Notes under the pieces: model-generated | What the model was told of the DNA's origin: nothing | Seen by the model: the letters and a program-made list of their open reading frames with translations, nothing else | Database searches by the model: none | Position numbers and translations under genes: made by a program | In this document: positions 34,931 through 43,762 of the stretch, one piece after another | How the letters are laid out: each line of letters starts with the position of its first letter | Numbering within the stretch: position 1 is the stretch's first letter | Assembly (NCBI RefSeq): GCF_016862095.1 | Contig: NZ_BOMH01000041.1 | Coordinates: 62,001-126,000, forward strand | DNA: 64,000 bases | Reading direction: 5' to 3' | Origin: Actinoplanes cyaneus | Lineage (GTDB): Bacteria; Actinomycetota; Actinomycetes; Mycobacteriales; Micromonosporaceae

Positions 34931-37777
34931 GTGTTCAGATCCCGTACTGTCGCAATGCTCTTAGGGGTTGCCCTCTCCGTTCCGATCGGCGCCGCCGCAG
35001 CTCAGGCAGCACCCGCACCGCTCGTCAGCGATCCCGCCGCCTACGTCGACCCGTTCATCGGCACGACCAACCTCGGCAACACCTACCCGGGCGCGGTGAC
35101 CCCGTTCGGCATGCTGGCGTGGAGCCCGCAGACGTCGCGCGGCAACCAGATCTCGACGCCGGCGCCGGGCGGCTACCAGTACACGGCCACCCGGATCCGG
35201 GGTTTCAGCCTGACCCATCTCAGCGGTGTCGGCTGCTCCGGCGCCAACGGTGACATCCCGGTCATGCCGCAGGTCGGTGACATCGCGGCCTCCCCCACCG
35301 CGGACGCGACCGACGCGACGTTCGCCAGCACGTTCGCGCACGCCAACGAGTCGGCGAAACCCGGTTACTACGCGGTCAAGCTCGACAGCGGCGCCGGGGC
35401 GGAGCTGACCGCGACGCCGCGCACCGGCGACGGCCGGTTCACGTTCCCCGCGGACAAGCCGGCCAGCCTGCTGTTCCGTACGTCGTTGTCGGAGACCGGC
35501 AGTGAGGACGCGACGGTCCACCTCGACCCTGCCACCCGGACGGTGACCGGCTCGGTGAGCGCCGGGAACTTCTGCGGGCCGCAGAGCACCAACAACAGCC
35601 ACGCCTACTACACGCTGCACTTCGTCGCGGTGCTCGATCAGCCGTTCGCGGCGACCGGCACCTGGAAGGACGGGACGCTCACGCCGGGCGGCACCGACGA
35701 GACCGGCGGCAGCGGGTACAGCACGACCGGGCGCCCGAACGCCGGCAAGGGCTCCGGCGGGTACGTGACGTTCGCGCCCGGCACGACCAGCGTCGGCATG
35801 CGCGTGGCGATCTCGTACGTGAGCCTCGACGGCGCCCGCGCGAACCTGGCCCGGGAGAGCGGCACGCGCAGCTTCGAGCAGATCGCCGACGCGGCACGGG
35901 CAGCGTGGACGAGCAAGCTGAAGAAGATCGCGATCGGTGGCGGGACCGAGGCGCAGCGGCGCACGTTCTACACCGCGCTCTACCACGCGCAGCTCGAGCC
36001 GACGCTGACCAGTGACGTCGACGGCAGGTACATGGGCGCGGACGGGACGGCCCACGCCGTACGCGGGAAGCAACGCGCCCAGTACGGAACGTTCTCCGGG
36101 TGGGACGTCTACCGCGCTCAGGTGCAGTTGCTGGCGCTCCTGGACCCGTCGATGGCGAGCGATTTCGCCCAGTCGCTCTACAACTACGCGGGTCAGCGCG
36201 ACGGCGAGTGGGACCGGTGGCTGCTGGTGCACGGCAAGACCGCGGTGATGTCGGGCGATCCGTCCGCGGCGGCGATCGCGGCCATGCACGCCTTCGGCGC
36301 CCGGGACTTCGACGTCAAAGGCGCGTTCCATTCCCTGGTACGGGCGGCGACCGTCCCGACCGCGAACGACTCCAGCGATGCCGGCTGCAACGTGGAGTGC
36401 GTCGGTCAACGGCCCGCGCTCGACAAGTATCTGCAGCTCGGTTACGTCCCCGCCGACGACTGCCACTGCTGGGGTGGCGCCGCCGAGACCCTGGAGGACG
36501 CCGCCGCGGACTACGGGCTCTCCCGGCTCGCCGGGGCGCTGGGTGACCGTACCAACGAGAAGCTCTTCCTGAGCCGATCGAAGAACTGGCGCAACGTGTA
36601 CGACCCGGACGCGAAGGCCGACCCGGGTCTGGAGCACAACGTCCGCGAGCAGATCGCGACGATCACGGCGAGCGGCGAGAACGGGACGGCCGAGGGCAAG
36701 GCCAAGGCGTTCGACGGGGACAAGGGCACGAAGTGGCTCACGTTCGCGACGACCGCCTGGATCCAGGCGCAGCTCGAGCAACCGCAGACCGTGACGACGT
36801 ACGCGCTGACCTCCGGAAACGACGAGCCGGGACGTGACCCGAAGGACTGGGAACTGCTCGGCAGCGACAACGGGACCGACTGGACCGTGGTCGACAAGCA
36901 GAGCGGGCAGACGTTCGCGCAACGCGGGCAGACCGTCGAGTACCCGGTGGCCGATCCGAAGCCGCACCTGTACTACCGGCTGAACGTCACCGCGAACGGC
37001 GGCGAGGACATCGTGCAGCTCGCCGAGCTCGAACTGGCCGACCCGGCCGTGCCGACACCGGTCCCGTCGGACGGGCCGTTCACCGGCTGGATGCGCGACC
37101 GGTACGCCGACGGGACGTGGGCGCCCGGGTTCAGCCCGTCGACCGGGACCGGGTTCGTCGAGGGCAGCAGCGCCCAGTACACCTGGATGGTCTATTCCGA
37201 CGTGCTCGGGCTGGCCCAGGCCATGGGCGGGACCGCGAAGGCGGCCGAGCGGCTCGACGCGTTCTTCCGCAAGCCAGACGGGACGTTCGACCTGAGCGCG
37301 ACGAGCAGCACCCGGTTCGACGCCACCAACGAGCCGGACATCCAGACGCCGTACCTCTACAACTACTTCGGGCAGGCGTACAAGACGCAGGAGACGGTGA
37401 AGGCGATCATCGACGGGCGCTGGAGCGACGGCACCGGCGGGATCCCCGGCAACGACGACGCGGGGACGATGAGCGCCTGGTACGTGTTCTCCGCGCTCGG
37501 CCTCTACCCGACGGTCCCGACCCGGGCGGAGCTGGCGCTGACGACGCCACTGTTCCCGCGCGCGGTCGTGCACCTGGCCGGCGGGAAGACCCTGCGGATC
37601 GACGCGCCGGGCGACGGCCTCTACGTCAAGGGCCTGCAGCTCGACGGCAAGCCCCGGTCGAAGGCCTGGCTGCCGGCGTCGGCCGTGCGCGACGGCGGCC
37701 ACCTCGTCTACACCAGGTCGGCGACCCCGGACCTGGTCTGGGGCTCCCGCCCCTCGGACGCGCCGCCGCAGAACTAG
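34931..37777 (+). CDS. secreted GH92-family glycosidase (alpha-mannosidase type) with inserted F5/8C (CBM32-like) domain
   Basis: 948 residues. GTG 34931 is preferred over ATG 34910 because GGAGG lies 6 nt upstream; the signal peptide ends near AAQAAP. GH92 motifs include DPFIGTTNLGNTYPGAVTPFGMLAWSP at the N-terminus, FSGWDVYRAQ, CHCWGGAAETLEDAAADY and GIPGNDDAGTMSAWYVFSALGLYP. A discoidin-like domain (about residues 570-700: TASGENGTAEGKAKAFDGDKGTKWL) is inserted inside the catalytic region. GH92 enzymes are calcium-dependent exo-mannosidases acting on N-glycans or yeast mannan. Confidence 0.93.
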   Translation: MFRSRTVAMLLGVALSVPIGAAAAQAAPAPLVSDPAAYVDPFIGTTNLGNTYPGAVTPFGMLAWSPQTSRGNQISTPAPGGYQYTATRIRGFSLTHLSGVGCSGANGDIPVMPQVGDIAASPTADATDATFASTFAHANESAKPGYYAVKLDSGAGAELTATPRTGDGRFTFPADKPASLLFRTSLSETGSEDATVHLDPATRTVTGSVSAGNFCGPQSTNNSHAYYTLHFVAVLDQPFAATGTWKDGTLTPGGTDETGGSGYSTTGRPNAGKGSGGYVTFAPGTTSVGMRVAISYVSLDGARANLARESGTRSFEQIADAARAAWTSKLKKIAIGGGTEAQRRTFYTALYHAQLEPTLTSDVDGRYMGADGTAHAVRGKQRAQYGTFSGWDVYRAQVQLLALLDPSMASDFAQSLYNYAGQRDGEWDRWLLVHGKTAVMSGDPSAAAIAAMHAFGARDFDVKGAFHSLVRAATVPTANDSSDAGCNVECVGQRPALDKYLQLGYVPADDCHCWGGAAETLEDAAADYGLSRLAGALGDRTNEKLFLSRSKNWRNVYDPDAKADPGLEHNVREQIATITASGENGTAEGKAKAFDGDKGTKWLTFATTAWIQAQLEQPQTVTTYALTSGNDEPGRDPKDWELLGSDNGTDWTVVDKQSGQTFAQRGQTVEYPVADPKPHLYYRLNVTANGGEDIVQLAELELADPAVPTPVPSDGPFTGWMRDRYADGTWAPGFSPSTGTGFVEGSSAQYTWMVYSDVLGLAQAMGGTAKAAERLDAFFRKPDGTFDLSATSSTRFDATNEPDIQTPYLYNYFGQAYKTQETVKAIIDGRWSDGTGGIPGNDDAGTMSAWYVFSALGLYPTVPTRAELALTTPLFPRAVVHLAGGKTLRIDAPGDGLYVKGLQLDGKPRSKAWLPASAVRDGGHLVYTRSATPDLVWGSRPSDAPPQN

Positions 37778-37783
37778 CGAGGA

Positions 37784-37808
37784 CGGGGGAGGTTTCCGGC
37801 CTCCCCCG
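37784..37808. terminator. bidirectional terminator between GH92 and nitroreductase genes
   Basis: A perfect 9-bp stem CGGGGGAGG / CCTCCCCCG with a 7-nt loop, 7 bp after one stop and 11 bp before the other of two convergent genes. Confidence 0.75.
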
Positions 37809-37819
37809 CCGCTCGTCGG

Positions 37820-38773
37820 TCAGCTCAGGACGTCGGTGACGTCCCGGCGCGGCGTCGTCTGCCCGGCGGCGCCGTAGCCGATGCGCAGGGCCAGCTGCGG
37901 ATAGCCGTTGCGGCTCAGCGAGCGGCGCAGCTGGTCACGGGCGGTCGGCACCTCGATCGGCTGGGAGATCATCGAGGCGGCCAGCCCGGCGTCGGTCACC
38001 GTCAGCAGCACCTTCTGCAGCGCCTGGCCCGCGATGACCTGGTCGGCCGGCAGGTCACCGGCGACACCGAGGATGGCGACCAGCGGCTCGGGCTCGTAGT
38101 CCCGGCCGGGCCCGCGGCGCCGGTTGCCGAAGATGCGCTGCGGGAGCAGGTCGTGCGACTCCGGCAGTGGCCCACCGGCGCTCACCGGGATGCCGTCGGG
38201 CGCGTCGTCGGCGTGCAGCCAGGCGATCAGCTCGGCCTGGTAGCGGTCGTCGCGGCGCAGCACCCGGTCGGCGCTGCCGGCCACCTCGGAGAAGCCGGCC
38301 AGCGCGGTCATGCCGACCAGCAGGTCGAGCCAGGCCGATTCGCTGTGGGCGGCCTCGATGAGCCGGATCCGGGTGCCGGACGGCACCGGGTCGGGCCAGA
38401 ACGGCGCCCGGTTGCTGTGCCGGTGCGCAATCGCGGCGTGCAGTGCCTGCTCGGCGTAGGTCGCCGGGCGCTCCGGCCCCGGGCTCAGCCGGACCAGCAG
38501 CTCCGGCTCGGCGGGCGACGGACGCACGTCCACCTCGGCGGGCCGCCCGCGCATCGCCAGGGCGAGACGGGCGTTGTAGGCGGCAGCGCCGCAGGCCAGG
38601 CGGGTCGCCCAGCCGGTGCGGTCCGCCACGGGAAGCTGCCGGGCCGGGTCCGCGAGGATCTCGACGGCGCCGTCCCGCAGGCGGAACAACCACGGCTGGC
38701 TGTTGTGCATCGAGGGCGCCCGGATGCCGGCGCTTGCCGCCGCGCGCAGGTCCGCGTTGTCGTAGCCGTTCAC
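37820..38773 (-). CDS. Acg-family nitroreductase-like protein
   Basis: A 317-residue nitroreductase-fold protein of the Acg type (mycobacterial Rv2032 family). It shows AASAGIRAPSMHNSQPWLFRL at the N-terminus, RHSNRAPFWPDPVP and a C-terminal PQLALRIGYG segment. Acg proteins bind FMN but may sequester rather than turn over flavin. GTG 38773 follows AAGGAG. In mycobacteria this family is a standard DosR target. Here it diverges from the DosR homologue with a DosR-type box in the shared gap, supporting the same control. Confidence 0.88.
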   Translation of the reverse strand: MNGYDNADLRAAASAGIRAPSMHNSQPWLFRLRDGAVEILADPARQLPVADRTGWATRLACGAAAYNARLALAMRGRPAEVDVRPSPAEPELLVRLSPGPERPATYAEQALHAAIAHRHSNRAPFWPDPVPSGTRIRLIEAAHSESAWLDLLVGMTALAGFSEVAGSADRVLRRDDRYQAELIAWLHADDAPDGIPVSAGGPLPESHDLLPQRIFGNRRRGPGRDYEPEPLVAILGVAGDLPADQVIAGQALQKVLLTVTDAGLAASMISQPIEVPTARDQLRRSLSRNGYPQLALRIGYGAAGQTTPRRDVTDVLS

Positions 38774-38888
38774 AGCGGTTCTCCTTAGCGCCGGCCGGGC
38801 ACCTGAGCGAGGTCGCGCGGATCGCGACGGGAAGCAACCCGGGGTATGTCTGCCACCCAGCGTGCCGGGCGCGGGCAGCGCCCGGTCA

Positions 38889-38932
38889 GGGCCGAAGGTC
38901 CCCTCTCCCGCACGCCACGGGACTTTGGTCCC
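38889..38932. promoter_or_regulatory. DosR/DevR-type operators between acg-like and devR-like genes
   Basis: GGGACTTTGGTCCC at 38919-38932 is identical to the box at 1912-1925, more than 36 kb away. A second, degenerate dyad GGGCCGAAGGTCCC lies at 38889-38902, 30 bp away centre to centre. The strong box is 35 bp upstream of the response regulator ATG and about 145 bp from the nitroreductase start. This suggests autoregulation plus control of the neighbour. Confidence 0.75.
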
Positions 38933-38967
38933 TGGAGGCGGGGCGGACGGCACGGTAAGAAGTAGGC

Positions 38968-39618
38968 ATGATCCGAGTCTTTCTGCTCGACGACCACGAG
39001 GTGGTCCGCCGCGGCCTGGTCGACCTGTTGCAAGCGGACGGCGACATCGAGGTGGTCGGCGAGTCCGGCCTGGCTCAGGAGGCGACCCGGCGCATCCCGG
39101 CGCTGCGGCCGCACGTGGCGATCCTCGACGCCCGGCTGCCCGACGGCAACGGCATCGACGTGTGCCGGGACGTGCGAGCCGTCGACTCGACGATCAAAGG
39201 CCTGATCCTGACCTCGTACGAGGACGACGAGGCGCTGTTCGCCGCGATCATGGCAGGCGCCTCGGGGTACGTGCTCAAGCAGATCCGCGGCACCGACCTG
39301 CTCGACGCCGTGCGCCGGGTCGCGGCCGGCCAGTCGCTGCTCGACCCCGCGGTCACCCAGCGGGTGCTGGAGCGCATCCGGCACGGCGTGGAGCAGCCGC
39401 GGGAGCTGGCGTCACTGACCGACCAGGAACGCAAGATCCTGGAGCTGATCGCCGAGGGGCTGACCAACCGCGAGATCGCCGGCCGCATGTTCCTGGCCGA
39501 GAAGACGGTCAAGAACTACGTCTCCAGCCTGCTCGCCAAGCTCGGCCTGGAACGCCGCACCCAGGCCGCCGTCCTCGCCACCCGCCTGCTCGGCGAGCAC
39601 CCCCACGCCGGAAGCTAG
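38968..39618 (+). CDS. devR: DosR/DevR-like NarL-family response regulator
   Basis: 216 residues: a receiver domain with acidic pocket Asp8-Asp9, phospho-acceptor Asp54 (HVAILDARLPDGNGID) and Lys in GYVLKQ, then a LuxR/NarL helix-turn-helix (SLTDQERKILELIAEGLTNREIA). The run MFLAEKTVKNYVSSLLAKLG-ERRTQAAV is almost the mycobacterial DosR recognition helix. DosR activates hypoxia/NO genes. No DevS-type histidine kinase gene is adjacent, so the cognate sensor must be elsewhere. The symbol is by strong resemblance; no search was run. Confidence 0.88.
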   Translation: MIRVFLLDDHEVVRRGLVDLLQADGDIEVVGESGLAQEATRRIPALRPHVAILDARLPDGNGIDVCRDVRAVDSTIKGLILTSYEDDEALFAAIMAGASGYVLKQIRGTDLLDAVRRVAAGQSLLDPAVTQRVLERIRHGVEQPRELASLTDQERKILELIAEGLTNREIAGRMFLAEKTVKNYVSSLLAKLGLERRTQAAVLATRLLGEHPHAGS

Positions 39619-39664
39619 CCGTGCCCTGCCGGTGGCCGGCTCGCGGCACGGCTCACGCTCGCGA

Positions 39665-39714
39665 GCTGGGTCTCACCGTGGTTATGAGGCACGAATACCA
39701 CGGTGAGACCCAGC
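39665..39714. repeat. intergenic hairpin, family A
   Basis: Arms GCTGGGTCTCACCGTGG-TTAT (39665-39685) and ATACCACGGTGAGACCCAGC (39695-39714) pair over 20 bp with one bulged T, closing the loop GAGGCACGA. This is the same loop as the hairpin at 13705-13761, though the stems differ, so both arms have changed together. It starts 46 bp after the response regulator stop. The 39619-39901 gap otherwise holds nothing I can support. Confidence 0.85.
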
Positions 39715-39901
39715 CGACAAGCTCGCGCCGAGCCGCCTGAGCGAGGTGGACGTCCGTCCCACCACCGTTGCGCGGAGGCGTTGCTCGGATGGGCGTACCA
39801 ACGGGCGAGAGGCCCGGCCAAGGTCCGGGAACCGCTTCGGTGGCTGGTGGGTCGCCCGGGCTGCGGGGTCGTCCGGCGGGCAAGGCCTAGAGTCTTGGAT
39901 C

Positions 39902-40465
39902 GTGAAGCGCGTATTGATCCCTGTGGCTGTCGTCTTCGTTGTCCTGCTCGGGATGATCGCGGTCGGTGTCGTGGGGCAGATCCGCGCCGCTCGGCGGGAG
40001 GCCGCGCAGGACGCCGCCTACGAGCGGATCGCCGCAGCTCATCAGCTCGAGCTCTCGGTGGCGTCGATCGCGGGCGCCCGGCGGACCGGCCAGGTGTCAC
40101 ACTTCGCGCTGGTCCCGTCGGTCGTGCCGCCGGGCGTCGTCCGGATGGACCCGTCGGTCGCGCTGGCCGACGACGGGGTGACGGACCTCTATGCGTACGG
40201 GGACATGAAGGTGGTCGTGAACTTCACCGGCGTGCCGGGGCCGCAGCCGTGCGCCGGCAACCCGTGCCTGCGCGACACCGCCTTGACCGTCGGGACCAGT
40301 GATGCCTCGGGCCTGCGTCACGTCGCGATCTGGGTGGTCGGCCCGGCGTCGCCGGACGTCGAGGCGGTCAAGCGGTTCTGGGTGTCGGCCTCGTTCGTGC
40401 GGGTCGCCGACGCGGCGTGGTTCACGGAGCTGGCCGCGCAGGGTGACATCTACGCCCGCCGTTAG
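39902..40465 (+). CDS. membrane-anchored hypothetical protein
   Basis: About 187 residues from GTG 39902. One N-terminal transmembrane helix (VLIPVAVVFVVLLGMIAVGVVG) is followed by a basic/helical stretch and an extracytoplasmic domain with two cysteines in PQPCAGNPCLRD. I do not recognise the family. No strong ribosome site is visible. Its TAG stop overlaps the first GCTA-N7-TAGC operator of the following operon. Confidence 0.65.
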   Translation: MKRVLIPVAVVFVVLLGMIAVGVVGQIRAARREAAQDAAYERIAAAHQLELSVASIAGARRTGQVSHFALVPSVVPPGVVRMDPSVALADDGVTDLYAYGDMKVVVNFTGVPGPQPCAGNPCLRDTALTVGTSDASGLRHVAIWVVGPASPDVEAVKRFWVSASFVRVADAAWFTELAAQGDIYARR

Positions 40466-40544
40466 CTAATGGCCGTAGCTTTCCTCCTCGCGGCCCTTGC
40501 GCCCCTCGGCTAACTGCATTAGCTTTAGGGCTAACAGCGATAGC
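40465..40544. promoter_or_regulatory. three GCTA-N7-TAGC operator-like dyads
   Basis: GCTAATGGCCGTAGC (40465-40479), GCTAACTGCATTAGC (40509-40523) and GCTAACAGCGATAGC (40530-40544) share the same 15-bp dyad. Spacings are 44 and 21 bp, near whole helical turns. They lie directly upstream of a hydrolase-TetR operon and are probably the binding sites of that TetR. Confidence 0.7.
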
Positions 40545-40562
40545 CAACTGGGGAGACACACC

Positions 40563-41393
40563 ATGACCGAGTACCTGACCATCGACGGTGGGACCATCGC
40601 CTACGACGTGACCGGCGACGGCCCGCTCGTCGTCCTCGTCCCGGGCATCGGCAACAGCCGCAGCGCGTACCGGTTCGTCGCGCCCCGCCTGGTCGAGGCC
40701 GGCTACCGGGTCGCCACGATGGACCTGCGCGGCGCCGGGGAGTCCAGCGCGCAGTGGCCGTCCTACTCGCGCACCGACATCGCCGGCGACGTCCTCGCCG
40801 TGATCCGCCACCTGGGCGGCCCGGCCGTGCTCGTCGGGCACTCGATCTCCGGTGGCGCCGCCACGATCGCCGCCGCACAGGCGCCCGACCTGATCACCGG
40901 CATCGTCGAGCTGGCGCCGTTCACCCGCGCGCAGTCGTTCAGCCTCGGCGATCTGGGCAACAGCCGGTACCGCAGGGGCGCGGTCAAGATGGCCGGCACG
41001 ATGATGGGCAGCCTGTCGTCGTGGAAGGGCTACCTCGACCTGGCGTACCCGGGAAGCAAGCCGGCCGACTGGAGCACCGACCTCGCCGGGGTCGAGGCCA
41101 TGCTGCGCGAGCCCGGACGCATGAAGGCGCTGCAGAAGATGACCCAGACGTCCCCGGCCGACGCCGGCGCCCAACTCGGCAACGTGCGCTGCCCCGCCCT
41201 GATCATCGAGGGGACCCTCGACCCGGACTGGGCCGACCCGCACGCCGAGGGCACCGCGATCGTGACCGCGATGCCGGCCGGCCTGGCCCGGCTTGAGATG
41301 ATCGACGGCGCCGGTCACTACCCGCACGTCCAGTTCCCCGACGAAACGGTGTCCCTGATGCTGAACTTCCTGCAGGCGACCGCTCGTGCCTAG
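40563..41393 (+). CDS. alpha/beta hydrolase
   Basis: 276 residues. Oxyanion and nucleophile features are visible: VVLVPGIGNSRSAYR, LVGHSISGG (nucleophile Ser), an acidic residue in IIEGTLDPDWADP and a catalytic His in DGAGHYPHVQ. Substrate unknown. GGGGAGA lies upstream of ATG 40563. It is co-transcribed with a TetR regulator whose GTG start overlaps its last eight bases. Three operator-like dyads sit in its promoter. Confidence 0.9.
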   Translation: MTEYLTIDGGTIAYDVTGDGPLVVLVPGIGNSRSAYRFVAPRLVEAGYRVATMDLRGAGESSAQWPSYSRTDIAGDVLAVIRHLGGPAVLVGHSISGGAATIAAAQAPDLITGIVELAPFTRAQSFSLGDLGNSRYRRGAVKMAGTMMGSLSSWKGYLDLAYPGSKPADWSTDLAGVEAMLREPGRMKALQKMTQTSPADAGAQLGNVRCPALIIEGTLDPDWADPHAEGTAIVTAMPAGLARLEMIDGAGHYPHVQFPDETVSLMLNFLQATARA

Positions 41394-41997
41394 GGCCGGG
41401 CTCGCCCCGGCCGCGGTGGTCGACGCCGGCGCCGCGCTCGCCGACGAGGTCGGCTTCGAGAAGCTGACCATGGGGCTGCTGGCGGAACGGCTCGGCGTGC
41501 GGACACCGTCGCTCTACAAGCACGTCGAGTCGCTCGAAGCGCTGCGCCGGGGCATCACGCTGCAGGCCATGCGCGACTTCACGGACGCGGTGTCGCGGGC
41601 CGCAGTCGGGCAGTCCGGCGCCGCCGCGGTCCGGGCGTTCGCCGACGCGTACCGTCGATGGGCCGTCGCTCACCCCGGGCGATACGCCTCCGCCATCCGG
41701 GCGCCGGGCGACGGCGACGAGGACGAGGAGCTCCGGCAGGTGAGCAACGAACTCATGCGGATCATGTACGACGTCCTGGCCGGCTTCGAACTGCGCGGCA
41801 CGCACGCCGTCGACGCGGCCCGGGTGCTGCGCTCCAGCCTGCACGGCTTCGCCACCGTGGAGGCGGCCGGCGGTTTCGGGCTGCCCCGCGACGTCGACCG
41901 CAGCTACCGGTTCCTCGTCGACACGCTCGTGGCCGGTCTCCAGCACGTCCCGGTCGAGCCGTCCGGGGCCGCGTCCAGCCGAGAGTTCCACGAGTGA
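41386..41997 (+). CDS. TetR-family regulator (WHG-type C-terminal domain likely)
   Basis: 203 residues from GTG 41386, overlapping the hydrolase stop. The helix-turn-helix is FEKLTMGLLAERLGVRTPSLYKHVESLEALRRG. The C-terminal domain (FADAYRRWAVAHPGRYASAIRAP; LRSSLHGFATVEAAGGFGLPRDVDRSYRFLVDTLVAGL) fits the WHG class. It probably represses its own operon through the GCTA-N7-TAGC dyads; the ligand may be the hydrolase substrate. Confidence 0.9.
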   Translation: MPRAGLAPAAVVDAGAALADEVGFEKLTMGLLAERLGVRTPSLYKHVESLEALRRGITLQAMRDFTDAVSRAAVGQSGAAAVRAFADAYRRWAVAHPGRYASAIRAPGDGDEDEELRQVSNELMRIMYDVLAGFELRGTHAVDAARVLRSSLHGFATVEAAGGFGLPRDVDRSYRFLVDTLVAGLQHVPVEPSGAASSREFHE

Positions 41998-42007
41998 GGG
42001 GTCGTCC

Positions 42008-42943
42008 ATGCTGCACGTCCGGGTGATCACGCCGGAAAAGGTCACCAGCCGCGTCCGGGCGGCTCTGGCCGGTGACGATGCGATCACCCACCTCGTCGTG
42101 CTGCCCGGCGCGGCCCTGTCGCCGGCCGGGGATGTCGTCGAGTTCGACGTCGTCCGTGAGGGCGCCAGCGCGGTGCTCGACCGCCTGCGCGCCCTCGGTC
42201 TGGAACAGGACGGCGCGATCGTCGTCGAACGCGTCGACGCCACCATGTCGGCGGCCGCCGACCGGGCCGCCCGGCGCATGCCCGGGCTCGGCGTCGACGC
42301 GGTCGTCTGGCACGAGATCGAGCAGCAGACCGGCGAGGAGACCGAGCTGTCGGCCTCGTTCCTGGCGTTCATGGCCGTCGCCACCGTCATCGCCGCGGTC
42401 GGCGTCCTGCTCGACCAGCCGATCCTCATCGTCGGGTCGATGGTGGTCGGCCCCGAGTTCGGCCCGCTCGCCGCCCTCTGCGTCGGCCTGGTCCAGCGCA
42501 AATGGCACCTGGTCCGCCGTTCCGGGATCGCGCTCGGCGTCGGCTTCCCGTTCGGCATGCTGGTCACCATCGGCGCGGTGTGGCTGCTGACCGCCGCGGG
42601 TCTCGTCGACAAGTCGATGCTGCTGGCCGACCGGCCGCTGACCGACTTCATCTGGCAGCCCGACGCGCTGTCCTGGGTGATCGGCTTCCTCGGCGGGGTC
42701 GCCGGCATCCTGTCGCTGACCTCGGCGAAGGCCGGCACGCTCGTCGGCGTCCTGATCTCGGTCACCACCGTGCCGGCCGCCGCGAACGCCGCGGTCGCGC
42801 TGGCCTACGGAGCCGGCGACGAGGCCGCCGGCTCCGCCCTGCAGCTGGTCATCAACCTGGCCGCGATCGTCGCCGGCGGCGTGCTGACCCTGCTCACCCA
42901 GCACGTGCTGTGGCGGTCCGTCAGCTCGGCACGAAAGCGCTGA
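42008..42943 (+). CDS. DUF389-family membrane protein
   Basis: 311 residues: a ~110-residue soluble N-terminal part, then about six transmembrane helices containing the DUF389 signature (LSASFLAFMAVATVIAAVGVLLDQPILIVGSMVVGPEFGPLAA). Function unknown. GTGAGGGG lies upstream of ATG 42008, 10 bp after the TetR stop, so it may belong to the same transcript. Its last 23 bp overlap the end of the convergent hydrolase gene. Confidence 0.9.
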   Translation: MLHVRVITPEKVTSRVRAALAGDDAITHLVVLPGAALSPAGDVVEFDVVREGASAVLDRLRALGLEQDGAIVVERVDATMSAAADRAARRMPGLGVDAVVWHEIEQQTGEETELSASFLAFMAVATVIAAVGVLLDQPILIVGSMVVGPEFGPLAALCVGLVQRKWHLVRRSGIALGVGFPFGMLVTIGAVWLLTAAGLVDKSMLLADRPLTDFIWQPDALSWVIGFLGGVAGILSLTSAKAGTLVGVLISVTTVPAAANAAVALAYGAGDEAAGSALQLVINLAAIVAGGVLTLLTQHVLWRSVSSARKR

Positions 42944-43673
42944 TCGCCCGGGCGAGCGCGTCCGGCGCCTCCAGCGGGATCAGATGCCCGCTCCCCGGGA
43001 CCACTTCAAGATCACCCCTGCTGAGGTACGGCATCAGGTGCGCCCGCAGCGCCCCGACCGGCTCGACCCGATCGTGCTCGCCGGCCACCACCAGCACCGG
43101 CACGTCGATCTCCCGCGTACGGGCGGTGATGTCCCGCGCGATCCCCCGCAGCGGCCACTCCGAGCGAGCCGCCGGGCCACTGTCCCGCGAGTCCGCCACC
43201 ACCTGCAGTGCCAGGTCATCGGCGAGCGGCGTCGCGGTGAGGACGTGGTCGCGGACGCCGGCCACGCTCTCGTCGGAATCGTACGCCCGGGCCAGCTGCT
43301 CCTGATACTCGGCGGTGACGACCGCCGGCGGCTCGGCCGGGCCGGGAGCGACGAGCACCAGCCCGGTGAGCCCGGCCGGGCGGGTGGCCGCCACCAGTTG
43401 GGCGACCTTGCCGCCCATCGAGTGGCCGACCAGCACGTAGTCGCGCAGTCCCGCGTCCGCGACCACGTCGAGGGTGTCCTGCGCGAGCTGATCCAGGGTG
43501 TACGGCCCGGGCAGCTCCCGCGATCGTCCCCATCCCCGCGCGTCGACCGCGACGGCGTCCCGCCCCGGCAGGCGGTCGATCACCGGTTGCCAGGTGCGGG
43601 CCGAGCCGCCCCAGTAGTGCAGGAACACGAGCGTCAGGCCGGAACCCCGGTGATGGTCATAAGTGGGCAACAT
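42921..43673 (-). CDS. alpha/beta hydrolase
   Basis: 250 residues from ATG 43673 with AAAGGAG upstream; the longer frame to 43706 lacks support. The motifs VFLHYWGGSARTW, LVGHSMGGKVAQL (nucleophile Ser), VVAGEHDRVEP and GSGHLIPLEAP (His) complete the triad. It diverges from an AraC regulator 90 bp away, which likely controls it. Substrate unknown. Confidence 0.9.
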   Translation of the reverse strand: MLPTYDHHRGSGLTLVFLHYWGGSARTWQPVIDRLPGRDAVAVDARGWGRSRELPGPYTLDQLAQDTLDVVADAGLRDYVLVGHSMGGKVAQLVAATRPAGLTGLVLVAPGPAEPPAVVTAEYQEQLARAYDSDESVAGVRDHVLTATPLADDLALQVVADSRDSGPAARSEWPLRGIARDITARTREIDVPVLVVAGEHDRVEPVGALRAHLMPYLSRGDLEVVPGSGHLIPLEAPDALARAISAFVPS

Positions 43674-43762
43674 GAGCGTTCTCCTTTCGCCCTGCAAATC
43701 AACCATCGAACAGTTCTGGCGGCATCGTCGTGGCCTGACAGCCCGTGGTGAAAACTGGACAC

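Noticed and set aside
39814..39828. CCGGCCAAGGTCCGG as another DosR box before the 39902 gene
   Set aside because: Both half sites deviate from GGGAC/GTCCC; too weak to separate from chance in GC-rich DNA.
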